Shown piece by piece: positions 26,015 through 34,019 of a stretch of 46,002 nt of DNA. The notes below the pieces were generated by a model. The model was not told the origin of the DNA and did no database searches. It was given only the letters and a program-made list of their open reading frames with translations. The translations under genes and the position numbers were made by a program. The DNA is from Methylonatrum kenyense (GTDB taxonomy: Bacteria; Pseudomonadota; Gammaproteobacteria; Nitrococcales; Aquisalimonadaceae): contig NZ_JALPKO010000012.1 of assembly GCF_023195885.1 (NCBI RefSeq), forward strand, positions 1 to 46,002. Reading direction: 5' to 3'. Position 1 is the stretch's first letter. Every line of letters starts with the position of its first letter.

Positions 26015-27400
26015 TCACCGGTCAGAAAGCCGGGATGATGACATAGAGGATGGGTCGCTGGATACGGCGGATTCCAACGGTAGCCGAATGGCGACAGTCA
26101 GGCCGCCGGCATCATTGTTCCGCGCCTGGATCGTGCCACCGTGGCTGACCACCGCCCGGCGTGCGATCGCCAGTCCGAGTCCGTGGCCGCCAGAGGTCCG
26201 TTCCCGGGCCGCCGAAACCCGGACGAAGGGCTCGAAGATCGAGTCCAGTTCGGCTTCCGGAACTCCGGGGCCGAGGTCATCGACCACGATCCGAACCGCA
26301 TTCTCCTCACGTCGCGCGGAGACTGAGACCCGGCTCTTCGGCGGGGTATAGCGCACGGCATTGCGGATGACGTTGTCCAGCGCCGAGCGCAGCAGGCCCG
26401 AGTCGGCCTCCTTCAACAACAGCGCGTCCGGCACATCCAGCACCACATCACGATCCGTCGCTTTCGCCTCGAACACGGCGTCATCACAGATGCTCTGCAA
26501 CAGTGCGCCGACATCCACCGTCTCGCGCTCGCCGGATGGAAGTCCGGCATCCAGTCGCGCCATGGCCAGCACCTGGCCGATCAGTTCATCGAGTTGTTCG
26601 ATGTCCTGCTCCAGGCGCTCCAGGTGGGTATCGTCGGCCCGGGCACCGTCACGCCGGACCAGTTCGAGTGCCACCTGCATTCGCGCCAGCGGCGAACGCA
26701 GCTCGTGCGATATATCACGCAGCAGGCGGGTGCGCCCCTCCAGCGCCTTCTGCAGCCGCGAGGCCATCCGGTTGAAGTCGCGGGCCAGGGCGTCCAGTTC
26801 ATCACCGCCGGTTTCTCGAACGGGCACGCGTGTTTCCAGCTCGCCGTCAGCGAGCCGCCGGCTTGCCTCCCGTACCCGGTGCAGCGGCCGGCTGAGCTGG
26901 GCCGCGAACAGTGCCGAGACACCGGCGGTTACGCTCAGCGCAATCAACAAACGGACCCAGAGCGGCAGGTCGAGCAGGCCCAGGCGACTGCGCATGGCCA
27001 CCAGGCGACCGGGCTCCCAGCCTTCCAGGTCCACATCCAGGATGCGGTAGACGAAACGGTCCGTCTGACCGATCGCGCTCTCGCCGGGTTGCAAGGGATG
27101 ATCCAGTGCCTGCCGCAATTCATCGGGCAAGCGCCGGCCGTCCTCCGGGTTCTCCTCGTCACGCAGCAGGGTCAGGCGCATCGGCTGCTCGCGGGAGGCC
27201 GCACGCAGGAAGCCGACCACTTCGCCCTCGCCCTCCTCGCGGTAAAGGCGCTGAATCTCCGAGGCGTAATCCTTCAATTCAGCTTCGTCGGGCAGGCCGG
27301 TGTCGACCATCCAGAAGCGCTGCGTGATCATCAGCGCGGCGCCCATGGTCAGCAGCGCCAGCCAGAACCAGAAGAACAGCTTCTGGAACAGACTCCCCAT
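26015..27400 (-). CDS. CpxA/RstB-like sensor histidine kinase
   Basis: A 461-residue inner-membrane kinase. TM1 is about residues 8-27, the periplasmic part about 30-147, TM2 about 148-168, and HAMP runs through LSRPLHRVREASRRLADGEL. The H box is LLRDISHELRSPLARMQ (His232), followed by LDNVIRNAVRYTP (N box), VVDDLGPGVP (G1) and GGHGLGLAIARRAV (G2). The SHELRSPLARMQ and HAMP forms are closest to CpxA. It overlaps the regulator by 1 nt and lies opposite a CpxP/Spy-like gene, supporting an envelope-stress role. The long Ser-rich C-terminal tail is unusual. Confidence 0.9.
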   Translation of the reverse strand: MGSLFQKLFFWFWLALLTMGAALMITQRFWMVDTGLPDEAELKDYASEIQRLYREEGEGEVVGFLRAASREQPMRLTLLRDEENPEDGRRLPDELRQALDHPLQPGESAIGQTDRFVYRILDVDLEGWEPGRLVAMRSRLGLLDLPLWVRLLIALSVTAGVSALFAAQLSRPLHRVREASRRLADGELETRVPVRETGGDELDALARDFNRMASRLQKALEGRTRLLRDISHELRSPLARMQVALELVRRDGARADDTHLERLEQDIEQLDELIGQVLAMARLDAGLPSGERETVDVGALLQSICDDAVFEAKATDRDVVLDVPDALLLKEADSGLLRSALDNVIRNAVRYTPPKSRVSVSARREENAVRIVVDDLGPGVPEAELDSIFEPFVRVSAARERTSGGHGLGLAIARRAVVSHGGTIQARNNDAGGLTVAIRLPLESAVSSDPSSMSSSRLSDR

Positions 27401-28113
27401 CAGCCCCCCGGAGCATCCGCGGTGGAATTCGCGGTGATGTACTGGTACCCACCGCCACGCACGGTCTTGATCCGCAGGCTGCCGTCGGCGAACGGCCCGA
27501 GCTTTCGGCGCAAATTGCTGATGTGCATGTCAATGCTGCGGTCGAAGGGCTGCAGCGGTCGACCGAGCGCCTCTCGACTGATCCGGTCCTTGTCCACCAG
27601 TTGCCCGGCCTGGGCAATCAGGCAATGCAACACATCGAACTCGGTGCCGGTAAGGTCAATCGATGCCGAACCGACCCGAACTTCCCGGCGGCCGCTGTCA
27701 AGGCAGAGATCACCGACTTCGAGCACCGTGGATGGTCCGGCTTCCGCTGCCGCCTGGCCGCGGCGCAGCAAGGCGCGGATACGCGCCACCAACACCCGGG
27801 GGTTGCAGGGTTTCGGCAGGTAATCGTCGGCCCCAAGCTCCAGGCCGACCACGGTATCCACATCATCACCGCGGGCAGTCAGCATCAGCACCGGCACGCT
27901 CTGGTCACGGCGCAGTTCGCGCAACACCGCGAAGCCGTCACGCCCGGGCAGCATGACATCAAGGACCAGGGCGTCGTAACCGCCGGCCGTGGCCATCCGC
28001 AAGCCGTCGTCACCGTCGTAGGCACTGTCGACCTCGAATCCGTCGCCGCCGAGATATTCGGCCAGCATGGCGTTCAGTTCGCGGTCGTCATCCACCAGCA
28101 GCAGGCGCGGCAT
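27400..28113 (-). CDS. CpxR-like OmpR-family response regulator
   Basis: A 237-residue regulator. The acidic pocket is D8-D10, the phosphoacceptor is Asp52 (LVLDVMLPGRDG), with MLTAR and LPKPC. The DNA-binding domain contains LTGTEFDVLHCL and ends IDMHISNLRRKLGP and KTVRGGGYQYI. KPCNPR and DVMLPGRDGF are CpxR-like. I start at MPRLLLVDDD (28113); an upstream ATG at 28176 is possible but adds a non-homologous Cys-rich stretch. Divergent from the Spy-like gene, 189 nt away. Confidence 0.92.
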   Translation of the reverse strand: MPRLLLVDDDRELNAMLAEYLGGDGFEVDSAYDGDDGLRMATAGGYDALVLDVMLPGRDGFAVLRELRRDQSVPVLMLTARGDDVDTVVGLELGADDYLPKPCNPRVLVARIRALLRRGQAAAEAGPSTVLEVGDLCLDSGRREVRVGSASIDLTGTEFDVLHCLIAQAGQLVDKDRISREALGRPLQPFDRSIDMHISNLRRKLGPFADGSLRIKTVRGGGYQYITANSTADAPGG

Positions 28114-28302
28114 CGATCCACCTCCGGTTCCGCAGGCGCGGTAAGCACACCGCGTGTCTGTCAGCGATTCTGCCACAGTGCCCTGCGCTGCATACGCAGA
28201 TTGACATTTTCTTACCGAGCTTTGCCCGTTACTGACCCATTCCGGCCGAGGCCGCGTCTAGGCTTGAAACGTCGCAAGCAGAACTGACGCAGGGAGTACC
28301 AC
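28114..28302. promoter_or_regulatory. Divergent promoter region between CpxR-like and Spy-like genes
   Basis: The region carries repeated GTAA/TTAC words: gtaag at 28141, ttac at 28212-28215, and gttac at 28228-28232. Cpx boxes are direct GTAAA repeats about 5 nt apart; the spacing here is longer, so a true Cpx box is not proven. A perfect TTGACA lies at 28201-28206 but lacks a matching -10 hexamer at 17 nt. Confidence 0.4.
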
Positions 28303-28776
28303 ATGAAACGCTCGATTCTGATTTCCGGCCTGATTCTTGGTCTCGGACTGAGTGGGCCGGCGCTGGCCGATGAAACCGGTGAACGCGGCTACAAGGACCG
28401 CGGCGACCGGAGCGGCCATATGCAGCGCTGGACGCGGCAGCTGGATCTGACCGAAAGCCAGCAGGAACAGCTCAAGGCGACCCGCCAGTCCTACGGACCG
28501 GAGCTGCGCAGCCTGCATGGCGAGATCCGCGAACAACGCGAGGCGCTGCGCGCCAGCAGCCGCGACGGTTTCAACGAGGAGGCCGCCCGCAGCAGCGCCG
28601 ACCGCCTCGGTGAACTGATGGCCGAGCGCGCCTTTCTGCAATCACGGATGCGTGCCGATGTCGGCGAAATCCTGACTGACGAACAAAAGGCGAAGATCGC
28701 TGAACGTCGCGAAGCCCGGGCCGAGCGCGGCAACAAGGGCTGGCGTGGCCATGGCCGACACCGGCACAACGGCTGA
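28303..28776 (+). CDS. Spy/CpxP-family periplasmic chaperone
   Basis: A 157-residue periplasmic protein: signal peptide (ILISGLILGLGLSGPALA), then a helical body with two LTxxQ signature motifs, LTESQQEQL (about 48-56) and LTDEQKAKI (about 126-134). The tail is rich in Arg, Gly and His (GWRGHGRHRH), which might bind metal. Spy/CpxP proteins chaperone unfolded envelope proteins or silence CpxA. Position opposite a CpxRA-like pair supports induction by and feedback on that system. A GGGAG purine run precedes the ATG. Confidence 0.88.
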   Translation: MKRSILISGLILGLGLSGPALADETGERGYKDRGDRSGHMQRWTRQLDLTESQQEQLKATRQSYGPELRSLHGEIREQREALRASSRDGFNEEAARSSADRLGELMAERAFLQSRMRADVGEILTDEQKAKIAERREARAERGNKGWRGHGRHRHNG

Positions 28777-28804
28777 CCCGAACCTCTTCTCCGCTCTCCG
28801 CTTT

Positions 28805-28834
28805 CGGCCCGCGCCCTGCGGGCCGTCTTTTTTT
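28805..28834 (+). terminator. Intrinsic terminator of the Spy-like gene
   Basis: Perfect 8-bp stem cggcccgc (28805-28812) / gcgggccg (28818-28825), 5-nt loop, then tcttttttt (28826-28834). It lies 28 nt after the stop codon. Confidence 0.9.
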
Positions 28835-28851
28835 CCGGCGCCCCGGCCAGC

Positions 28852-29691
28852 CTACTGTCGGTACCAGCGCCCGTGGGCGGGGGCCGCATCCGCCTCACTG
28901 CTGCGGAACGGGTTGATATCCAGGCCTCCGCGGCGCAGGTAGCGGGCTTCGATGGTCAGCCGATCCGGCGTGCACAGGCGGTGGATGTCCACGAACATCC
29001 GTTCCACGCAGTGTTCGTGGTAATCCTGGTGCTGGCGAAAGGAAATGATGTAGCCCAGCAATGCCGCATGGTCGATGGCGGGTCCGGCGTAGCTGACCGC
29101 CAGCGTGCCCCAGTCCGGCTGACCGGTCACCGGACACAGGGAACGCAGCAGGTGACTGTGCACGCTCTCCTCCACCGTGCCACGGCGTTGGTCCAGGAGC
29201 AGAAGCTCCGGCGCCGCCTGGTACTCCCGGACCACCAGCGCGATGTCATCCAGGCACTGCCCTGGCGGTGCCTGCAATGGCAGGTCGCCGGCATCGGGCG
29301 CAACCAGTTCCACTGCCACCCTGGCGCCGGCTGCGGCCGACAGGTCACGGGCAATCACTGCAGCTACGTCGTCGGGGTGCTCAAACCGTTCCTGATTGAA
29401 TCCGTTGAGATAAAGCTTCAGCGACTTGGATTCGACCAGGTTCGGTGAAGCCACCGGCAGCTGAAGCCGGGCTCGGGCGACCCGCGGCTTGCCACCCGGC
29501 TCCAGCCAGGACACTTCCCAGGCATTCCAGACGTCACAACCGGTAAACGGCAGGGATGCAGTCAAGCCAAGTCCTGCACGAGTGTCCCCACGGGGAATGG
29601 GGAAAAGCAGACCGGGATCGTAGACACAGGCGTATTCCACCGCCTGACCAAGGGGGTTGTGGCGATTTTTGCCAGCATGCTCACTGCTCAT
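28852..29691 (-). CDS. queF: NADPH-dependent 7-cyano-7-deazaguanine reductase (type II QueF)
   Basis: A 279-residue cytoplasmic enzyme that reduces preQ0 to preQ1 in queuosine tRNA modification. Visible are the QueF substrate motif ESKSLKLYLNGFN and the catalytic Cys in LRSLCPVTGQPDWG, plus YHEHCVERMF. The length marks the tandem T-fold (YqcD/E. coli) type. Start is at MSSEHAGKNRH, conserved in the family. Upstream, 35-45 nt before the ATG, is a run of 11 G on the coding strand (29726-29736 on the plus strand as C). Confidence 0.95.
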   Translation of the reverse strand: MSSEHAGKNRHNPLGQAVEYACVYDPGLLFPIPRGDTRAGLGLTASLPFTGCDVWNAWEVSWLEPGGKPRVARARLQLPVASPNLVESKSLKLYLNGFNQERFEHPDDVAAVIARDLSAAAGARVAVELVAPDAGDLPLQAPPGQCLDDIALVVREYQAAPELLLLDQRRGTVEESVHSHLLRSLCPVTGQPDWGTLAVSYAGPAIDHAALLGYIISFRQHQDYHEHCVERMFVDIHRLCTPDRLTIEARYLRRGGLDINPFRSSEADAAPAHGRWYRQ

Positions 29692-29725
29692 CCGGACCTC
29701 GAGGCTGTTCGTTGCAGACAGGCTG

Positions 29726-29736
29726 CCCCCCCCCCC
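29726..29736. repeat. 11-nt C/G homopolymer tract
   Basis: Eleven consecutive C on the plus strand, between the methyltransferase stop (29759) and queF start (29691). Such tracts can slip during replication and change promoter spacing. Confidence 0.85.
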
Positions 29737-29758
29737 GGAGATACCCTGCGAATAAAGC

Positions 29759-30412
29759 CTACGCAACCTCAGCCGTGGCCTGCTCCTCGGACAACGGACC
29801 GTTGCAGTAGTGCACCAGTTTCCAGTAGCCGAAAATGTTGGCGTTACGGACGTCCAGCCGACGGAAGTCCTCCATTTCCGGCAGGCTGTCCAGATCCATG
29901 TCCGGACGGAAACCGAGCATCCGGGACAACGGCCGCAGGCCTTTTTCCAACCCGCGCAGCAGCGGGTTCCTGGAAGCGAAGTGATTGATGATCACGATAT
30001 CACCGCCTGGCCTGCATACCCGTCGCATTTCGTCCACCAGCTTGTCCGGATTCGGTACGACCGAGGCGACGTACATTGCGACCACGGCATCGAACGATGA
30101 GTCCTCGAACGTCAGCGCCTCGGCATCCATCTCCAGCAGGGCTTCCACCTGATCCAGGCCCTGGTTCTCCACGCGCTCGCGTGCCTTGGCCAGCATTTCC
30201 GGCGAGACGTCGATCCCCACCACGCGGGAATCCTCCGGGTAGAAGGGCAGGGACAGACCAGTGCCGACCCCTACCTCGAGCACACGCTGGCCACCCTCGA
30301 TGTCGAGCACCTGCATCGCGAGTTTTCGCCCCGGAGCAAATACCGGACCGAAGATGCGATCGTAATGCTTGGCGTATCGACGATAACTGCTGCGGATTGA
30401 TTCGAGGTCCAT
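29759..30412 (-). CDS. SAM-dependent methyltransferase, PmtA-like
   Basis: A 217-residue class I methyltransferase. The SAM site is VLEVGVGTGLSLPFYP (motif I), VVGIDVSPEML (II), and FDAVVAMYVASVVP (post II). The N-terminus SYRRYAKHYDRIFGPVFAPGRK is very like Rhodobacter-type phosphatidylethanolamine N-methyltransferases, which make phosphatidylcholine. Related UbiE-like enzymes methylate quinones, so the substrate is an inference. Start at MDLESIRSSY. It lies downstream of a 95-bp transposon-like element that separates it from gabT, and 67 nt upstream of queF. Confidence 0.75.
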   Translation of the reverse strand: MDLESIRSSYRRYAKHYDRIFGPVFAPGRKLAMQVLDIEGGQRVLEVGVGTGLSLPFYPEDSRVVGIDVSPEMLAKARERVENQGLDQVEALLEMDAEALTFEDSSFDAVVAMYVASVVPNPDKLVDEMRRVCRPGGDIVIINHFASRNPLLRGLEKGLRPLSRMLGFRPDMDLDSLPEMEDFRRLDVRNANIFGYWKLVHYCNGPLSEEQATAEVA

Positions 30413-30447
30413 CGGGGCTCCCGGGCTTATTGGAGTTGTCTTGCTAA

Positions 30448-30542
30448 GGAAACGCTGATCCATCCGACCGAACCGGAACCGCGAAGCGCCGGTTGACCAT
30501 AAGCGATCTCGCACACAGATACCGCAGGGTATCAGTGTTTCC
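30448..30542. mobile_element. 95-bp short relative of the MITE family
   Basis: The left end is GGAAACGCTGATC (30448-30460), preceded by CTAA. The right end is GATACCCTGC-like in reverse: ggtatcagtgtttcc (30528-30542), followed by TAA. The outer 12-13 bp match the ends of the 269-bp elements. The CTAA duplication is one base short on the right side, so the element is slightly decayed. It sits between gabT and the methyltransferase. Confidence 0.6.
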
Positions 30543-30581
30543 TAATCTACCGAAGCGAGCGTGCCTTGCAATGCCACCGCC

Positions 30582-31889
30582 TCAGCCGCGCGTCTCCTTC
30601 AGCACATCCTCGAACACATCCATCGCGAAATCGATCTGCTCGCGGGTGACGATCAGCGGTGGCAACCAGCGCACGATCTGGCCACCGTAGGCGCCGCAGC
30701 GAATCAACAACAGGCCGCGCTTCTCCGCCGCCTTGAGGACCCGCATGGCGCGGTCGCCGTCGGGTTTGCCATCGGCACTCACCATCTCGGTACCGATCAT
30801 CAGCCCCTTGCCACGCACATCGCCGATCTCGGGGAAGGCCGCCTGGATCTGGTCGAGCCGCTGCCGGAGATGCGCGCCCTGCTCGGCGGCATTCTCCACC
30901 AGACCCTCCTCTTCGATCACGTCCAGTGTCGCCAGCGCCGCGGCACAAGCCACGGCGTTGCCGCCGTAGGTGCCGCCCTGGGAGCCCGGGAAGCCTTTGC
31001 CCATCAACTCCTGATTGGCGCCCATGGCGGACAGCGGGAAACCGCTGGCCAGGCCCTTGGCGGTGATCACGATGTCCGGATGCGCACCATAATGTTCGTG
31101 AGCCCAGAACTTGCCGGTGCGACCGTACCCGGACTGGATCTCATCGGCGATCAGCAGCAGCTTGTGCGCGTCACAGCGTTCACGCAGGCCCTGCATGAAA
31201 GCCGTATTGGCCGGCACATAACCCGACTCACCCTGTACTGGTTCAACCAGCATGGCCGCCGTCTCGCAAGGCGAGCTCTGGGTGGCAAGGATGTTGTCGA
31301 GTTCGCGCAGGCAGAAGTCCGTGGCGGTCTTCTCATCCATCTGCAAGCGATAGGTATTCGGGAAAGGTGCAACAACGACACCACCCATCATCGGCTGCAG
31401 ACCGGCGCGCAGACCGACGCTTGAGGTGGTGACCGACAAGGCGCCCATCGTGCGGCCATGGAAACCGCCCTGGAAGGTGATGATATTCGGTCGCCCGGTC
31501 GCATGCCGTGCCAGCCGCAGCGACGCTTCCACCGCCTCGGTGCCGGCATTGGAGAAGAACAGCGAATCGATGTCGCCCGGCATGCGTTCGGCAAGGCGCT
31601 CGACCAGGGCCAACATCGGCTGATGCTTAACGATGGCGTACTGGCCGTGGACCAGCTTGCCCGCCTGCTCCTGGGCCGCCGTGACCACCTTTGGGTGGCA
31701 GTGACCGGTGGCAGTAACGCCGATCCCGGAGCTGAAATCCAGGTAACGCTTGCCTGCGGTGTCGTGGATGTAGGCGCCTTCCCCGTGGGACACGACAATG
31801 TCGCTGGACTGCTTCAGCAGCGGCGACAGGTGCCCGGTCTTGTCACTCGGCGTATTTGCGCCGCCATCATGCTTCGGGTTGAACGCCAT
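30582..31889 (-). CDS. gabT: 4-aminobutyrate-type class III aminotransferase
   Basis: A 435-residue PLP enzyme. It has the class III pattern: FSSGIGVTATGHCHP, FFSNAGTEAVEASL (PLP phosphate), FQGGFHGRT, VEPVQGESGY, ADEIQSGYGRTG, and PLP Lys278 in VITAKGLASGFPLSA. It probably transfers the amino group of GABA to 2-oxoglutarate. Other omega-amino substrates are possible. Start MAFNPKHDGG follows a perfect GGAGG at 31896-31900. Its partner-type gene gabD is 18 kb away. Confidence 0.88.
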   Translation of the reverse strand: MAFNPKHDGGANTPSDKTGHLSPLLKQSSDIVVSHGEGAYIHDTAGKRYLDFSSGIGVTATGHCHPKVVTAAQEQAGKLVHGQYAIVKHQPMLALVERLAERMPGDIDSLFFSNAGTEAVEASLRLARHATGRPNIITFQGGFHGRTMGALSVTTSSVGLRAGLQPMMGGVVVAPFPNTYRLQMDEKTATDFCLRELDNILATQSSPCETAAMLVEPVQGESGYVPANTAFMQGLRERCDAHKLLLIADEIQSGYGRTGKFWAHEHYGAHPDIVITAKGLASGFPLSAMGANQELMGKGFPGSQGGTYGGNAVACAAALATLDVIEEEGLVENAAEQGAHLRQRLDQIQAAFPEIGDVRGKGLMIGTEMVSADGKPDGDRAMRVLKAAEKRGLLLIRCGAYGGQIVRWLPPLIVTREQIDFAMDVFEDVLKETRG

Positions 31890-31895
31890 CTCACA

Positions 31896-31900
31896 CCTCC
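31896..31900 (-). promoter_or_regulatory. Ribosome-binding site of gabT
   Basis: GGAGG on the minus strand, 6 nt before the ATG at 31889. It rules out the longer frame starting at 31961. Confidence 0.8.
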
Positions 31901-32039
31901 AGGTCACATCGCCGCCGCCTGCAGGTACTGCCTGGGCGGCTGGTCCGGGTGCCTCGCACACCGGGCAGGATTCGGCAGTCTACACCCCGGTCTTTTTGCG
32001 CTTCAATGCAGCATTCCAGGCGAGATCAAGGGAATCACT

Positions 32040-32050
32040 CAGTGTTTCCC
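32040..32050 (-). repeat. Solo end of the MITE family
   Basis: TCAGTGTTTCC-like right end (cagtgtttcc) in the gap between the tartrate-type dehydrogenase stop and the gabT leader. No matching left end within 150 nt upstream and no YTAR duplication. Confidence 0.35.
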
Positions 32051-32061
32051 AAGGCCCGCTG

Positions 32062-33249
32062 TCACGCGGCTGCTCCGGCCTCCGCCAGGCGCGTTACCGC
32101 ATCGGCGATCTCCGTGGTAGAGCGCGGCGTCGTGCCGTTGTCTCGCAGATCCGCTTCGACCGCATTACGCAGCACGGTCGCGCAGCGCTCGGCTGCCGGA
32201 TCCTCCTCGCCCATCCAGTCCAGCATCATCGCCGCGGTCAGCATCATCGCCGCCGGACCCGCCTTGTTCTGACCTGCGATATCTGGCGCACTGCCGTGGG
32301 TCGGCTCGAACATCGGTGGCTGCGAGCGGTCCGCGGGATTCAGGTTGCAGGACGGCGCCACCCCCATGCCGCCGCACAGCACGGCAGCCAGGTCGGTCAG
32401 GATGTCGCCCTGCAGGTTGCTCGCGACCACGACGTCGAACTGCCAGGGCGCGGTAACAAACTTCATGCAGGCGGCATCCACCAGTTCGTGATGCACGGCG
32501 ATATCCGGGTAATCCGCGGCAACGGCGGCGAAGGCCTCCGTGTACATCTCGCCCCAGTATTTCAGGGCATTGCGCTTGGTAATCAGGCAGACCTGGCCCT
32601 GGGCCTCACCGCCGCTGGCAAGGGGAAACCGCCGCATCGGGCGTGAGCCGTTGCGCCGCAGCGTGGCCCGCGCCCGGGCCCGCTCGAATGCGTGTCGAAA
32701 GATGCGTTCCGCCCCGGACCGGGTGAACACTTCCATCTGGGTCGCAACCTCTTGCGCGCTGCCGGGCCGCAGCCGTCCGCCCTGACCAACGTACTCTCCC
32801 TCGCTGTTCTCGCGGATCACCAACATGTCCACGTCCCGGGCGCGGGGGTCCTTGAGGTATTGCGGCGCGCCATCCAGAAGTTTTGCCGGGCGCTCGCAGG
32901 CCCACTGGTCGAAGCCCTTGCGGATATCAAGCAGTGGCGCCAGGGATTCGCCATCCGACAACAGATAGCGATTCGGATCGTTGCCCGGGCCCGGGTCGCC
33001 GAGCGCGCCGAGCAACAGGGCGTCGTGCGTCGCAAGCGTCTTTTTCCAGTCTGCAGGCATCATCTCGCCATGGGCCTGATGCCAGGCATGCGATGGCCAG
33101 TCGTAAGGCGTGAGGCGCAAGGCAAGGCCCTGTTGCTCGGCAAGCCGTTCCACCAGCCCGGAGGTCACCGCCATGACTTCCGGCCCGATACCGTCCCCCG
33201 GCAGCACGGCCACTGACCATTGCCTGCCCTGCTGTTGCACATCGGTCAT
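32062..33249 (-). CDS. Tartrate/D-malate-type decarboxylating dehydrogenase
   Basis: A 395-residue member of the isocitrate/isopropylmalate dehydrogenase family. Features are LPGDGIGPEV, the substrate arginine and glutamate region VIRENSEGEYVGQGGR, the catalytic Lys in ITKRNALKYWG, ASNLQGDILTDL (metal Asp) and FEPTHGSAPDIAGQ (NAD adenine). RENSEGEY with xGGR and no leuB partners nearby favours the tartrate dehydrogenase/D-malate group over LeuB. An Arg-rich insertion (LRRNGSRPMRRFPLASGGEA) between the regulatory helix and the catalytic Lys is unusual. Start MTDVQQQGRQ lies downstream of a GAGG. Confidence 0.82.
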   Translation of the reverse strand: MTDVQQQGRQWSVAVLPGDGIGPEVMAVTSGLVERLAEQQGLALRLTPYDWPSHAWHQAHGEMMPADWKKTLATHDALLLGALGDPGPGNDPNRYLLSDGESLAPLLDIRKGFDQWACERPAKLLDGAPQYLKDPRARDVDMLVIRENSEGEYVGQGGRLRPGSAQEVATQMEVFTRSGAERIFRHAFERARARATLRRNGSRPMRRFPLASGGEAQGQVCLITKRNALKYWGEMYTEAFAAVAADYPDIAVHHELVDAACMKFVTAPWQFDVVVASNLQGDILTDLAAVLCGGMGVAPSCNLNPADRSQPPMFEPTHGSAPDIAGQNKAGPAAMMLTAAMMLDWMGEEDPAAERCATVLRNAVEADLRDNGTTPRSTTEIADAVTRLAEAGAAA

Positions 33250-33455
33250 GCTCGGCTCCTCGCCTCGAGAAATTCGGCTACCAACCGGGTTCACAATCGA
33301 CGACCGGCAGACGGAATTCAAGCGGCCGGCTATTTGGTACAATTCAAGCTATTCCAGTCCTGGAGCAGGATGACCCGTAGCGGTCTCGAACACCGAAACG
33401 AACAGTAGTCGGTGATTCCCCAGGTGACAGTGATGCGCCGGATGGCGCAATCAGC

Positions 33456-33460
33456 GGAGG
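33456..33460 (+). promoter_or_regulatory. Ribosome-binding site of sufT
   Basis: GGAGG, 5 nt before the ATG at 33466. It favours this start over GTG 33412 and ATG 33433 or 33442 in the same frame. Confidence 0.75.
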
Positions 33461-33465
33461 CAGAC

Positions 33466-34017
33466 ATGTACCACCCACGCGGCGAACCCGTGGTATTCAG
33501 CCGTGACTGCGAGGCTGTGGTAATCCCCGCAGGTGATACCGGCACCATCCCGGCTGGCGCCGAAGGCACTCTCACGCAGGCCCTGGGCGGCAGCTACACC
33601 GTCTACCTGCAGGGCAATCTTTTCCGTATCGCCGGCAAGGATGGCGACGCCATCGGCCAGGAAGCCGCACAGGCGCCGGAACTGCCTGACGGCGCAACGG
33701 ATGGCGATGTCGAGCAGCTGATCTGGGACCAGCTTCACACCTGCTTCGACCCGGAGATCCCGATCGACATTGTCGAACTGGGCTTGGTCTACAGCTGCGT
33801 CGTGCGCAAGGAAGACGACGGGCAGCGGGAGGTGGACATCGAAATGACCCTGACCGCGCCGGGTTGCGGCATGGGGGAGATCCTGGCCAGCGACGTGCGC
33901 AGCAAGGTCGAGATGGTCCCGACTATCCGCAAGGCCAACGTGGAACTCGTGTTCGACCCGCCGTGGACCTCGGACATGATGTCGGAAGCCGCCCGCCTGC
34001 AGACCGGGATGTATTGA
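33466..34017 (+). CDS. sufT: Iron-sulfur cluster assembly factor SufT
   Basis: A 183-residue protein. The N-terminal half (VVFSRDCEAVVIPAGDTG, GTLTQALGGSYTVYL, GNLFRIAGKD) and the C-terminal DUF59/MIP18 domain (DPEIPIDIVELGLVY, TLTAPGCGMGEILA, VELVFDPPW) are those of SufT. SufT helps maturation of Fe-S proteins under high demand. It is usually near suf genes, but none is visible here. It stops 2 nt before the quinone oxidoreductase start, so the two are cotranscribed. Confidence 0.88.
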   Translation: MYHPRGEPVVFSRDCEAVVIPAGDTGTIPAGAEGTLTQALGGSYTVYLQGNLFRIAGKDGDAIGQEAAQAPELPDGATDGDVEQLIWDQLHTCFDPEIPIDIVELGLVYSCVVRKEDDGQREVDIEMTLTAPGCGMGEILASDVRSKVEMVPTIRKANVELVFDPPWTSDMMSEAARLQTGMY

Positions 34018-34019
34018 CC

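Noticed and set aside
28201-28232. Strong sigma-70 promoter at TTGACA before the Spy-like gene
   Set aside because: No -10 hexamer at a 16-18 nt spacing; retained only as a possible regulatory region.
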